DNA of 39,112 bases from SICU01 sp038045445. GTDB taxonomy: Archaea > Nanobdellota > Nanobdellia > Pacearchaeales > GW2011-AR1. How positions within the stretch are numbered: position 1 is the first letter of the stretch; each line of letters begins with the position of its first letter. The notes beneath the pieces are model-generated. The model ran no database searches. It saw only the letters and a list, made by a program, of their open reading frames with translations, and was not told the DNA's origin. Positions 1 to 6,475 of the stretch are shown here, piece after piece. The stretch lies in contig JBBSYC010000029.1 in NCBI GenBank assembly GCA_038045445.1, positions 1-39,112 on the forward strand. Reading direction: 5' to 3'. The translations under genes were made by a program, and so were the position numbers.

Positions 1-1
1 A

Positions 2-64
2 GTACACGAAATTATAGGGTTAGTACCCCATGCAAGAATATTAGGATACTACAATCTTCCATAA
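2..64 (+). CDS. 3' end of an unidentified gene, cut by the window edge
   Basis: An open frame enters from the left edge and stops at TAA 62-64. The 20 visible codons read VHEIIGLVPHARILGYYNLP, a plausible protein C terminus, but too short to assign to a family. The other two plus frames are less protein-like here. It faces the minus-strand gene at 153-395, so the two would be convergent. Being only a tail, it could be chance. Confidence 0.35.
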   Translation, partial: VHEIIGLVPHARILGYYNLP

Positions 65-152
65 AATCATAAAAGAAAAATTCCCAAATTACTTTGTAAC
101 TTCGCCTAACAAAATTTTAACAAAGTTGCTGAAAAAATTTATTTAGAAAGAT

Positions 153-395
153 TTATTCAAATCTTGCAGTAGATTTTAGCATTTCGTTTCCACCATTATA
201 GTTACAAAGCCTTGCAGTAAATTCTGATGCAGAAATTCTCTCTCTTCTTACAGCATCTTCGACGTTGATTCGATAAATGATTCCCAAGATGCTTGACAAT
301 CCTAGAAGAGTAACACAACCAACTAAACTTGCAAATCTATTGCCGGCTACGAATCCTTCTGTGTAACTTCTTCTATAATTTTCTGTAGTTTCCAT
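153..395 (-). CDS. small single-span membrane protein, unknown function
   Basis: 80 residues. One hydrophobic segment at about residues 22-40 (core ASLVGCVTLLGLSSILGIIY) follows a short polar N terminus and precedes a charged, basic C-terminal half, as expected for a single-pass membrane protein. A TATA-like stretch (AAAGTTTATAAC read on the minus strand, about 417-428) lies some 25 bases before the ATG, so transcription would begin at or near the start codon. No family is recognised. It is separated from the next gene by almost 500 bases of low-coding DNA. Confidence 0.55.
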   Translation of the reverse strand: METTENYRRSYTEGFVAGNRFASLVGCVTLLGLSSILGIIYRINVEDAVRRERISASEFTARLCNYNGGNEMLKSTARFE

Positions 396-846
396 ATATT
401 TAGAATAAATCTTTCAGTTATAAACTTTTCGGTTATTTCACCTCTTTAAAGTTACTATTCAAGAACTACGCTACAAAATCAGCCGAGAAAGAACCTTAAC
501 TCTCAGGGACACTTTTGGAGCCAGCACATAAAACAGCGTAAAATAAACATTCTTTTTTTAAGAATAATAATATTTTTTTAGAGATAAATTACTCTTTCAA
601 TTTGTTTTTTCTTAAGTAGCTGACAATATCTTTAGCAAGTTCATCTCCAAAAAATTCTTCAATGGTGATTTCAATTTTCATATTTTATCTCAGAGGAAAT
701 TTAACTCAAAAGTTTATTATTTTATTCGAATATAAACTTTTGGTTTTGCTTCCACAAAAAAACACATAACACAGATTAAATGCAATTTATAATTTGTTCT
801 TAGTTAACTGATGAAGGTTTTTGGGTTTATTCAATTACAGAAATAA
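396..846. other. long intergenic stretch, mostly unassigned
   Basis: About 450 bases before the first regulated module. It holds one possible 30-codon gene (589-681, minus; listed separately), a 6-bp stem-loop with a five-T loop at about 549-565, and distant inverted TACGCT/AGCGTA words near 469 and 535. I see no longer reading frame, tRNA or box C/D guide RNA. Confidence 0.5.
589..681 (-). CDS. possible 30-residue mini-protein
   Basis: ATG at 681-679 to TAA at 591-589 encodes 30 residues beginning MKIEITIEEFFGDELAKDIV and ending in a lysine-rich tail. Composition is that of a real acidic/basic helical peptide rather than random AT-rich translation. No TATA box or ribosome site is convincing. 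It is too short for family assignment and could be a remnant or chance. Confidence 0.25.
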   Translation of the reverse strand: MKIEITIEEFFGDELAKDIVSYLRKNKLKE

Positions 847-887
847 AAAGATTTATATACATAATATTATGTATTAGTGTACATAAT
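847..887 (+). promoter_or_regulatory. promoter and palindromic operator of module 1
   Basis: A TATA box (TTTATATA, 852-859) is followed directly by a perfect 18-bp palindrome at 857-874 (core ACATAATATTATGT, 859-872) and by a further half-site TACATAAT at 880-887 that overlaps the start codon at 886. A protein bound here would block TBP/polymerase. The first gene of the operon has an N-terminal winged helix, so autoregulation is the simplest reading. The same core recurs at 3514-3527. Confidence 0.7.
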
Positions 888-1461
888 GGAAACTGAGAAA
901 AAGATAATTAGCCTGTTTATTGAAGAGAAAGAACCTAAAACTATTAGAGAGATTTCTAAAAGAATTAAATCGGATTACAAAATAGTCCATACAGCAACAC
1001 AGCGATTATTAGAAAGGGATATTCTCACCTCTAAAAAAATCGGTAAAAGTAGATTATGCGAATTGAATAATTTATATTACAGTTTAGAGATTTACGAGGC
1101 TGAAAATAAACGAAAAAATAATCTGCTTAAAAATAAAGATTTAAAACAATTGTACAATGAAATTATGGGCAAGGCGAAATCAAGTTTTTTTATTTTTCTT
1201 ATTTTTGGCTCATATGCCAAAGGTAAAACGACAAAATCATCTGATATTGATATTCTATTTATTTCAAATGAGTCTGGATTTGAAGAAAAAATATCAAGTA
1301 TTCTTTCACTATTGCCCTTAAAAACTCATGCCTTGATTTTTACAGAAGAAGAATTTATAAGAATGAAAGATTCTAAAAAATCAAATGTTGTTAAGGAAGC
1401 AATGGAAAATTATATAATCTTGTATGGTATAGAAAACTATTACAGGTTAAAAAATGCTTAG
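886..1461 (+). CDS. winged-helix / minimal nucleotidyltransferase (MNT) fusion, module 1
   Basis: 191 residues. Residues 1-65 form a winged-helix DNA-binding domain (EISKRIKSDYKIVHTATQRL is the HTH region, then a KKIGKSRL wing). Residues about 95-190 are a Pol-beta-fold minimal nucleotidyltransferase with GS at 108-109 and DID at 120-122 (GSx10DxD). The GTG at 877 lies inside the operator, so the ATG at 886 is preferred. The HEPN gene at 1454 overlaps by 8 bases, giving an MNT-HEPN pair. In the family, such pairs act as toxin-antitoxin modules in which MNT modifies the HEPN partner. That function is inferred here; the fused winged helix suggests the protein also represses its own promoter. 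Confidence 0.8.
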   Translation: METEKKIISLFIEEKEPKTIREISKRIKSDYKIVHTATQRLLERDILTSKKIGKSRLCELNNLYYSLEIYEAENKRKNNLLKNKDLKQLYNEIMGKAKSSFFIFLIFGSYAKGKTTKSSDIDILFISNESGFEEKISSILSLLPLKTHALIFTEEEFIRMKDSKKSNVVKEAMENYIILYGIENYYRLKNA

Positions 1462-1990
1462 TGACAAAAGAATAAAAGAAGCCGAATCAAATGTAAAGCA
1501 ATACTTGACTGAAGGAATGTTAAAGAAACAAACTAATGAGACGGCCAAAGAGATGTATGTTGAAAACAGCGACATATCATTAGAAACTGCCCAGAAACTA
1601 TTATCTTTGGAAACCCAAACATATCAACCTTATTTGTGGATAATTGTTTCATCTTATTATGCAATGTATTACATTTCAAATGCAGTCTTACTTAAAATTG
1701 GATATAAGGTAGGAGAAAAAATAAGCCATAAAGTAACAGCAGATGCTCTGATTGTCTTTGCAAGAAATAAATTAAAGAAAGAACTTATTGAGGAATATGA
1801 AAACGTTAAAGAAGATGCTCTCGAACTCATGGCATCAAAAGCAGATTCTTTATTAGAATCCTTGGATTTTGAAAGAGAAAAACGCTCAAAATTTCAATAC
1901 CAAATGGACGAGAGGATAAAGAAATCAAAAGCTTTAATTTCGTTAGAAAGGGCAAAGCAATTTGTGTTTGAGTTGAAGAAACTGCTGTGA
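1454..1990 (+). CDS. HEPN-domain partner of module 1
   Basis: 178 residues, all-helical. A central hydrophobic helix with paired tyrosines (IIVSSYYAMYYISNAVLLKI, about residues 61-80) and the following KISHKVTADALI segment are typical of HEPN proteins that travel with nucleotidyltransferases. The C-terminal part carries EREKRSKFQYQM and a long helix. The canonical RNase motif Rx4-6H is not visible, so it may be a non-nuclease HEPN or use other residues. It starts inside the MNT stop region, implying translational coupling. Role as toxin or substrate partner is inferred from gene pairing. Confidence 0.72.
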   Translation: MLSDKRIKEAESNVKQYLTEGMLKKQTNETAKEMYVENSDISLETAQKLLSLETQTYQPYLWIIVSSYYAMYYISNAVLLKIGYKVGEKISHKVTADALIVFARNKLKKELIEEYENVKEDALELMASKADSLLESLDFEREKRSKFQYQMDERIKKSKALISLERAKQFVFELKKLL

Positions 1991-2132
1991 TTATTCATTT
2001 ATTTGGCAATTTTCCATAAATACGAAAACTTATTGCACAAACACTTTGTAAACAGTAGTTAATCTTGTATGCCCTCCATTCATGGCTCTATGAACTGTTC
2101 TAAATGGATATTCTTTCTAATCTCTTTTTGAC

Positions 2133-2321
2133 TTAGTCCTTTTTATTCCTTAAAATTTCATGAGGGGTTAGATTTCCTATTTTCATTGTTTCATCTCCAA
2201 GAGCATGTAAAGAACTTGGATTTCCATAATCCTTGAGCATAACATCATTCATTACCCTAACAACTTCAGGATGAACTCTAGTTGTAGAATTGCTATCAAA
2301 ATATAATTCTCTAATCATCAT
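2133..2321 (-). pseudogene. N-terminal fragment of a cysteine desulfurase (NifS/IscS type)
   Basis: The first about 45 residues (LYFDSNSTTRVHPEVVRVMN, then DYGNPSSLHALGDE) match the N terminus of class V aminotransferase cysteine desulfurases, whose hallmark is a Y-[LF]-D-x-N-[AS]-T-T-x-x-x-P-E-V start and a GNPSS[LS]H segment. A full enzyme is about 380-400 residues; here the frame leaves the family after residue 47 and stops at 62. The PLP lysine and catalytic cysteine are absent. A TATA-like TTTATAAA lies upstream. The 1991-2132 stretch downstream has broken minus-strand frames but nothing recognisably from the same enzyme. Expressed or not, it cannot be a desulfurase. Confidence 0.75.
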
Positions 2322-2368
2322 TAATAAAATGCACTAATCTTTATAAATTATTAAGTCAGCTTGTAAAA

Positions 2369-2701
2369 ATGGCAGATTTTTCTTCAATAGAGGGTATAGT
2401 TATAGGTTACAAACCAGTGCAAGTTGATGATGGAACTTTGGGTCTTGGCAATAGAAGATTTAGACTTCAAGAGGTTACTTTTGGAGATTTGATTGGAGAA
2501 AATTCTACAAGGGCAATAGACGAAGTTCGTAAAATTCTTGAAGACAAGTATGGCCTAATAAAAGCGGGTATTGAAGCTTTTAAAAAAAGAGAAAGAAGAG
2601 ACTTACATTCAGATGACCTGGCAGATATAAGTTTCCAATCCTCTGCTTATCGAGAAGCATTAGACCTTATGGACAGAACTTACGGGTCCCCTCGAAGTTA
2701 A
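2369..2701 (+). CDS. 110-residue protein of unknown function
   Basis: A TATA box (CTTTATAAATT, about 2339-2349) sits some 25 bases before the ATG, consistent with a leaderless transcript. The product has a beta-rich first third (GIVIGYKPVQVDDGTLGLGN) and a charged helical rest with a KKRERRD patch near residue 74. No signal peptide, membrane segment or known motif is seen. It precedes exonuclease III by 38 bases, but that gene has its own TATA box. Confidence 0.6.
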   Translation: MADFSSIEGIVIGYKPVQVDDGTLGLGNRRFRLQEVTFGDLIGENSTRAIDEVRKILEDKYGLIKAGIEAFKKRERRDLHSDDLADISFQSSAYREALDLMDRTYGSPRS

Positions 2702-2739
2702 TAAGAATAATTTTTATACTAAACATTTCTTCATCTGAA

Positions 2740-3495
2740 ATGAAACTAATCTCTTGGAATGTAAATGGAATACGCTCAATTCTTGGAAAAGGTTTTTTAA
2801 AATTTATAGAAAAAGAAAATCCAGATATCTTATGCGTACAAGAAATAAAAGCACATCCAGACCAAGTTGATAAAATTCTATTAGACTATCAATTTCACAT
2901 ATGGAATCCAGCAGATAGAAAAGGTTACTCTGGTACTGCAATATTTAGCAAAATAAAACCCCTATCAGTCAAGCTTGGAAAAGAAGTCCTAGGAGACGAT
3001 GAAGGAAGAGTAATAATTGCAGAATTTAACGAGTTTTACCTGATAAATGTGTATACTCCAAATTCACAAAGAGGCTTAGCAAGGTTAAGCCACAGACTTG
3101 AGTGGGATAATAAATTTCTCAAACTTCTTAAAAACCTTGAGTCAAAAAAACCACTTATTTTCTGCGGAGATTTAAATGTAGCTCATAAGGAGATAGATAT
3201 TGCCAGACCAAAAGATAACATAAAGAACGCAGGATTTACACCAGAAGAGAGAGCAAGTTTTGATAGATATATAGATAATGGTTTTATAGACTCATTCAGA
3301 TTAATTCATCCAGATAAAAAAGATAATTATACTTGGTGGAGCTATATGCACAATGCAAGAGAAAAAAACATAGGATGGAGAATAGATTACTTCTGTTTAT
3401 CAAACTCTCTAAAAAGCAAAATAATTTCTGCAGATATTTTGAACTCTATAAATGGAAGTGATCACTGTCCCATTGAGCTGGTCTTAAATGTTTAA
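2740..3495 (+). CDS. xth: exodeoxyribonuclease III / AP endonuclease
   Basis: 251 residues, normal length for the ExoIII family of the EEP superfamily. Visible motifs in order: SWNVNGIR (residues 5-12), CVQEIKA with metal-binding Glu35, the VYTPNSQRG loop, FCGDLNVAH with the catalytic Asp-Asn pair, and NGSDHCPIEL near the C terminus with the final Asp-His. All catalytic positions appear intact. It cleaves the DNA backbone 5' to abasic sites and degrades 3' ends in base excision repair. A TATA element (TTTTTATACTAA, about 2711-2722) lies just upstream of the ATG. Confidence 0.95.
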   Translation: MKLISWNVNGIRSILGKGFLKFIEKENPDILCVQEIKAHPDQVDKILLDYQFHIWNPADRKGYSGTAIFSKIKPLSVKLGKEVLGDDEGRVIIAEFNEFYLINVYTPNSQRGLARLSHRLEWDNKFLKLLKNLESKKPLIFCGDLNVAHKEIDIARPKDNIKNAGFTPEERASFDRYIDNGFIDSFRLIHPDKKDNYTWWSYMHNAREKNIGWRIDYFCLSNSLKSKIISADILNSINGSDHCPIELVLNV

Positions 3496-3510
3496 TGTTT
3501 AAGTTACAGA

Positions 3511-3582
3511 GTCACATAACATTATGTGACTAAATTACATATAGGACTAAGTAACATAAAGTTTATATACTAAGTCACATGT
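3511..3582 (+). promoter_or_regulatory. promoter and operator array of module 2
   Basis: A near-perfect palindrome GTCACATAACATTATGTGAC at 3511-3530 (9-bp arms, two unpaired centre bases) lies upstream of a TATA box TTTATATA at 3562-3569. Related half-sites AGTAACATAA (3550-3559) and AGTCACATGT (3573-3582) bracket the TATA box, and the gene starts at 3591. The 14-bp core ACATAACATTATGT (3514-3527) differs by one base from the core in front of module 1. Module 2 encodes no recognisable DNA-binding domain, so a trans-acting regulator is likely. Confidence 0.65.
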
Positions 3583-3590
3583 AATAATAT

Positions 3591-3973
3591 ATGAAAATAG
3601 AAAATCATATCGAATCATTCAAGGAGCACAAAGAAACCATATTTGATTGGGCAGTAAAAGTAAAGGGTATCAAAAACTCTCAAAGAGTCATAGGGCTTCA
3701 TGCTTCAAGAGCAATCATAGATTTATTATCAATATATCTTATAAAAAGAAACCTAATAAGTACGGGGATGAAAATTAACCATCGATGGTTCAAATCAGAA
3801 AAAGTCAATGAAAATCTCCCAGAATTTGAAAGAAAAGAAGAAATATGCGGTCAGATAACAAACTTGAACTTTTGTGCGAGGACTTAACTTATGGCGCCCC
3901 AAAGACAGAAGATAAAATAAATGAAGCACTCGAGCTTTTTAATAAATTAGAGGAGCAGTTGAAAAATGGATAA
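3591..3973 (+). pseudogene. HEPN-like gene of module 2, split by an apparent frameshift
   Basis: The first frame (3591-3887, 98 residues) has a helical HEPN-like N terminus: SQRVIGLHASRAIIDLLSIY, then NHRWFKSEK and LPEFERKEE. It ends in an unconvincing tail and TAA. A second frame, open from 3830 with ATG at 3845, continues sensibly to TAA 3971-3973: NKLELLCEDLTYGAPK followed by EDKINEALELFNKLEEQL. Joining the frames near 3863-3867 needs one base added and gives a continuous protein of about 127 residues, which would overlap the downstream nucleotidyltransferase by 8 bases, exactly as in module 1. Alternatives are a sequencing error, programmed frameshifting (no slippery heptamer seen) or two separate proteins. 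Confidence 0.65.
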
Positions 3974-4562
3974 AAATAAACTAATCTCTTATTCTATGAG
4001 TCTTGCCTCATTTCTAGTAGACAGGTTAGCAATAGATAACATAATACTGTTTGGCTCAGTTGCAAATAATACTTTTGATAAAGAGTCAGACATAGACTTA
4101 TTTATTGATACAAATAAAAATAATGAAAGCGCAATAAGAAACATCTTAGACTTGTACAAAAAAACAGATGAATATAAAAAATTTAAAATTTCAGGTATTA
4201 AAAACGAATTTTCTTTAAAGATAGGTAGATTAAAAGAGTGGAAAGAACTAGAAGCAAGCATAATATCAGATGGGATCGTCTTATACGGTCATTTCCAAAG
4301 CCAGCCAGATAAACTAAAACAAAAAAGACTTTTCATATTAAACACTCAAAAAATAAACAGAAAAACTAAAATAATGATATGGAGGAAGTTATACGGATAT
4401 AAGCAGAAAGTAGGAGATAAAACTTACATGTCATTAGGGTTAATTGATAAAAAAATTGGTAGGGGGGCATTCATAGTAAATATAGAAAATAGTCAAAAAG
4501 TAATGGACTTTTTAAAACAAAACAAAATCAACTATTCTTTTTTTGATATCTGGACAGAATAA
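3966..4562 (+). CDS. minimal nucleotidyltransferase with C-terminal extension, module 2
   Basis: 198 residues. Residues 1-105 are a minimal nucleotidyltransferase: ILFGSVANNTFDKESDIDLF with GS at 30-31 and DID at 42-44 (GSx10DxD). Residues about 110-198 are an added basic domain (INRKTKIMIWRKLYGYKQK, then aromatic-rich NKINYSFFDIW at the end) that I cannot name. Gene order is HEPN first, nucleotidyltransferase second, the reverse of modules 1 and 3. The ATG overlaps the end of the frameshifted HEPN frame. Enzymatic activity is plausible from intact motifs; the extension could bind RNA or DNA, which is inference. Confidence 0.8.
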   Translation: MDKNKLISYSMSLASFLVDRLAIDNIILFGSVANNTFDKESDIDLFIDTNKNNESAIRNILDLYKKTDEYKKFKISGIKNEFSLKIGRLKEWKELEASIISDGIVLYGHFQSQPDKLKQKRLFILNTQKINRKTKIMIWRKLYGYKQKVGDKTYMSLGLIDKKIGRGAFIVNIENSQKVMDFLKQNKINYSFFDIWTE

Positions 4563-4586
4563 ACAAAATCTGTCAAATATAAGATG

Positions 4587-4755
4587 GTGACCTTCTTATG
4601 TCACAAGTGTCTCCCTATGTCAAAAATCTTTGATTTTTGAGCACATTCAAAAACAAAGTTTTTGATGAAACCACATCTTTAGAAAATTGCTATTTTCTAA
4701 TCCATTCAACTTTTCAAGTTGAAGTTTTTAAGGTGTGGTGGTGCATTGATTTTTT
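4587..4755 (+). ncRNA. candidate structured RNA: stem-loop array with three-way junction
   Basis: The gap between the convergent genes ending at 4562 and 4798 is packed with stem-loops: GTGAC/GTCAC (4587-4604, 5 bp), TCAAAAATC/GATTTTTGA (4620-4640, 9 bp, 3-nt loop), TCAAAAAC/GTTTTTGA (4647-4665, 8 bp, 3-nt loop), TTAGAAAAT/ATTTTCTAA (4679-4700, 9 bp, 4-nt loop) and TCAACTT/AAGTTGA (4706-4722, 7 bp, 3-nt loop). In addition ACCACATCTT (4670-4679) can pair with AAGGTGTGGT (4730-4739; 10 bp with one G-U), closing a three-way junction around the last two stem-loops. A run of six T follows at 4750-4755. No coding frame is convincing. It may be an RNA gene, a bidirectional terminator or a decayed mobile repeat. 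Confidence 0.4.
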
Positions 4756-4797
4756 GATCCTTATAATGAGCCATTAAATATGCTTAGAAATTAGTTA

Positions 4798-5187
4798 TCA
4801 AGGACGCTTTATACTTACCTCAACACTACATCCAGAAATAGAAATTAGTTCATCTAAATATTTTATCCCATAATGTGTTTGAGAACCTATTTTCCATGCT
4901 GGAACCCCTCCTTCAGGACACTCTTCAACAGATTTACAAACTGCAATGTTAAGCAAAGAAGAAGCGCCCTTACCAAATATCTCTAGTTGTTTCTCACAAT
5001 CAGGACAAGTCTCAGAAGTATAAAAAATTACACCCTTATTATTAAGACAAGCGGCCAGATTAAGTTTCTCATTTTCTCCAAGAGCATATCCAGTTGTTTT
5101 TGAAAACCAACCACTAAAGAAATACAATCCTGAAATCAAAAAGACCAATGCCACAAAAGTCAAAACTGTTTTCATATACTGATCCAT
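4798..5187 (-). CDS. membrane-anchored thioredoxin-fold protein (CxxC)
   Basis: 129 residues from the ATG at 5187 (preferred because it lies about 25 bases after the TATA box; a TTG at 5196 would add three residues). An N-terminal hydrophobic helix (TVLTFVALVFLISGLYFFSG) anchors it, with the rest presumably outside. The soluble part starts LAACLNNKGVIFYTSETCPDC; the CPDC pair follows a beta strand exactly as in thioredoxin folds, and GGVPAWKI contains the expected cis-proline region. It resembles the thioredoxin domain attached to VKOR-type DsbB homologues, but no VKOR bundle is present. Likely thiol oxidoreductase. Confidence 0.75.
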   Translation of the reverse strand: MDQYMKTVLTFVALVFLISGLYFFSGWFSKTTGYALGENEKLNLAACLNNKGVIFYTSETCPDCEKQLEIFGKGASSLLNIAVCKSVEECPEGGVPAWKIGSQTHYGIKYLDELISISGCSVEVSIKRP

Positions 5188-5204
5188 GAATAACAAAGCA
5201 AGAA

Positions 5205-5225
5205 CGGATATAAAAAGATTTATAA
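5205..5225. promoter_or_regulatory. overlapping divergent TATA boxes
   Basis: ATATAAAAAGATTTATAAT contains a minus-strand box (CTTTTTATAT, 5205-5214) serving the thioredoxin-like gene and a plus-strand box (ATTTATAATA, about 5218-5227) serving lemA. They abut, so preinitiation complexes in the two directions should compete. Start codons lie about 20-25 bases beyond each box. Confidence 0.6.
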
Positions 5226-5247
5226 TAACCCCAAACTACAAAATCAC

Positions 5248-5796
5248 ATGTTTGAATGGATTTTAATTGGAATAGCTGTAATTATCTTAATTATGTTTAT
5301 ATATTACTATAATCGCTTAGTATCTTTAAGTAACCAGATAGATAATTCTCTTTCACAAATAGATGTCCAGTTAAAAAAACGTTCAGACTTAGTTCCAAAT
5401 CTTCTTTCATCGGTTAAAGGCTACATGAAGCATGAAAAGTCAGTAATAACAGAAGTTACGAACGCCCGCAAAGCACTTTTAGGAGCACAATCCTTTGAGA
5501 GCAAAGTAAAGGCAGGAAATCAGTTAGAGTCTGCTCTTAAGTCCATTTTTGCAATAGCTGAAAACTATCCTCAATTAAGAGCAAGTGAGACATTCATGCA
5601 ACTTCAACAAGAGTTAACATCTATAGAAGACAAAATAGCCTACTCAAGGCAATTCTACAACGACGGAATATTGTCTTATAACAATGCCTGCACAACATTC
5701 CCTGGAAAGATATTTGCATCAATATACGGCAGAAAGGAAAAACAATTCCTAAAGATAGAAGCAGAAGAAAGAGTAGTTCCTAAAGTAAGCTTCTAA
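5248..5796 (+). CDS. lemA: LemA family membrane protein
   Basis: 182 residues, typical LemA length. A hydrophobic helix at residues 3-22 is followed by the family signature YNRLVSLSNQIDNSLSQIDV and LKKRSDLVPNLLSSVKGYMK, then YPQLRAS and the LTSIEDKIAYSRQFYNDGIL motif, and the FPGKIFASIYG segment near the end. LemA proteins are single-pass membrane proteins of unclear biochemical role, often encoded beside the HtpX protease. Here htpX lies 2.3 kb downstream, with a nucleotidyltransferase/HEPN pair and two other genes in between. Confidence 0.92.
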   Translation: MFEWILIGIAVIILIMFIYYYNRLVSLSNQIDNSLSQIDVQLKKRSDLVPNLLSSVKGYMKHEKSVITEVTNARKALLGAQSFESKVKAGNQLESALKSIFAIAENYPQLRASETFMQLQQELTSIEDKIAYSRQFYNDGILSYNNACTTFPGKIFASIYGRKEKQFLKIEAEERVVPKVSF

Positions 5797-5834
5797 ATAT
5801 TAATAATCTTAAGAGAAATTTTGAAAGCAAAAGA

Positions 5835-5882
5835 TTTAAATATGAACAATTAGTTCCTATATTAGAACAAATAGTTCCTATA
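5835..5882 (+). promoter_or_regulatory. promoter and tandem operator of module 3
   Basis: TATA box TTTAAATA (5835-5842) is followed by two copies of GAACAAWTAGTTCCTATA at 5844-5861 and 5865-5882, differing at one base. Start-to-start spacing is 21 bp, two helical turns, placing both on one DNA face. Each contains an inverted GAAC-N5-GTTC. The second copy ends two bases before the ATG at 5885. The first gene encodes an N-terminal helix-turn-helix, so autorepression is likely. The sequence is unrelated to the operators of modules 1 and 2. Confidence 0.72.
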
Positions 5883-5884
5883 AT

Positions 5885-6475
5885 ATGGCAAGTCTTACAA
5901 TCAAAGAAAGCGAAATATTGCTCAAAATATTTAAAGATTTTAGCAAGGCGTATAATGCAAATTCGATTTCTAAAGAGGTCAATATCAGTGCAAGGGGCGC
6001 TCTAAAAATATTAAAAAACTTAGAAAAAGAGCATTTAGTCATAAGCAGAAAACTAGGCAAGGCCACTTTCTATAAAATAAACCTCGAAGACATATATGTA
6101 AGAAAGATTATCGAAACATTATTAATTAAAGAATCAAGAGATAAAGCTCAAAGGTGGATTGACGAATTTAAAGAAGTTTTCAAAGATGCTGAAGCAATAA
6201 TAATTTTTGGCTCAATTATAAAGAATCCTCAACATGCAAACGATATAGATATAATCTTAGTTTATGAAAGAAAGAATCATAAAAACATATCTGGCTTCAT
6301 TTACTCAAAAAATAAAGTTTTGTTAAAGAAAATACATGAAATTCCTCAAACAATAGATGACTTAAAAGAGAACCTAAAGAAGAATCCTGCAATAATAGAT
6401 GCTATAAAAACAGGATATGTGTTGCATGGACAAGACAAAATAATTGAGGCAATGAAAAATGTCACAATCATCTAA
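5885..6475 (+). CDS. winged-helix / minimal nucleotidyltransferase fusion, module 3
   Basis: 196 residues. Residues 5-68 are a winged helix (SISKEVNISARGALKILKNL recognition region; SRKLGKATFYKI wing). Residues about 90-190 are a minimal nucleotidyltransferase with GS at 109-110 and Asp120/Asp122 (GSx9DxD, one residue shorter than in the other modules). The start codon directly follows the second operator copy. The HEPN gene begins 17 bases before this gene stops. Same domain plan as the gene at 886, but clearly diverged. Expected to regulate its own operon and to modify the HEPN partner; both are inference. Confidence 0.82.
   Translation: MASLTIKESEILLKIFKDFSKAYNANSISKEVNISARGALKILKNLEKEHLVISRKLGKATFYKINLEDIYVRKIIETLLIKESRDKAQRWIDEFKEVFKDAEAIIIFGSIIKNPQHANDIDIILVYERKNHKNISGFIYSKNKVLLKKIHEIPQTIDDLKENLKKNPAIIDAIKTGYVLHGQDKIIEAMKNVTII

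Noticed and set aside
84..126. Inverted ACTTTGT / ACAAAGT words
   Set aside because: 7-bp A/T-rich stem with a 20-base loop near a gene end; not distinguishable from background.
549..565. Stem-loop ATTCTT-T5-AAGAAT as a terminator
   Set aside because: Only 6 A/T-rich base pairs in very AT-rich DNA and no adjacent gene end; probably chance.
857..887. Repeats as a CRISPR or iteron origin
   Set aside because: Too few and too short copies, tightly tied to a TATA box and a start codon, so an operator is the better reading.
1454..1990. HEPN RNase with an active Rx4-6H site
   Set aside because: No Arg-x4-6-His pair is found in the expected C-terminal helix; activity cannot be claimed.
1991..2132. 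Continuation of the cysteine desulfurase gene on the minus strand
   Set aside because: One frame gives about 28 codons (FRTVHRAMNGGHTRLTTVYK and on) but nothing resembling later desulfurase motifs; it may be unrelated debris.
3781..3800. GGTTCAAATC, similar to a tRNA T-loop
   Set aside because: It lies inside the HEPN coding frame, and no acceptor stem, anticodon arm or matching D-arm can be formed around it.
3845..3887. Programmed -1/+1 frameshift in the module 2 HEPN gene
   Set aside because: No slippery heptamer or strong downstream structure is visible at the junction, so mutation or sequencing error is simpler.
4798..5187. VKOR/DsbB homologue
   Set aside because: Only a single membrane helix and a thioredoxin-like domain are present; the four-helix VKOR bundle is missing.
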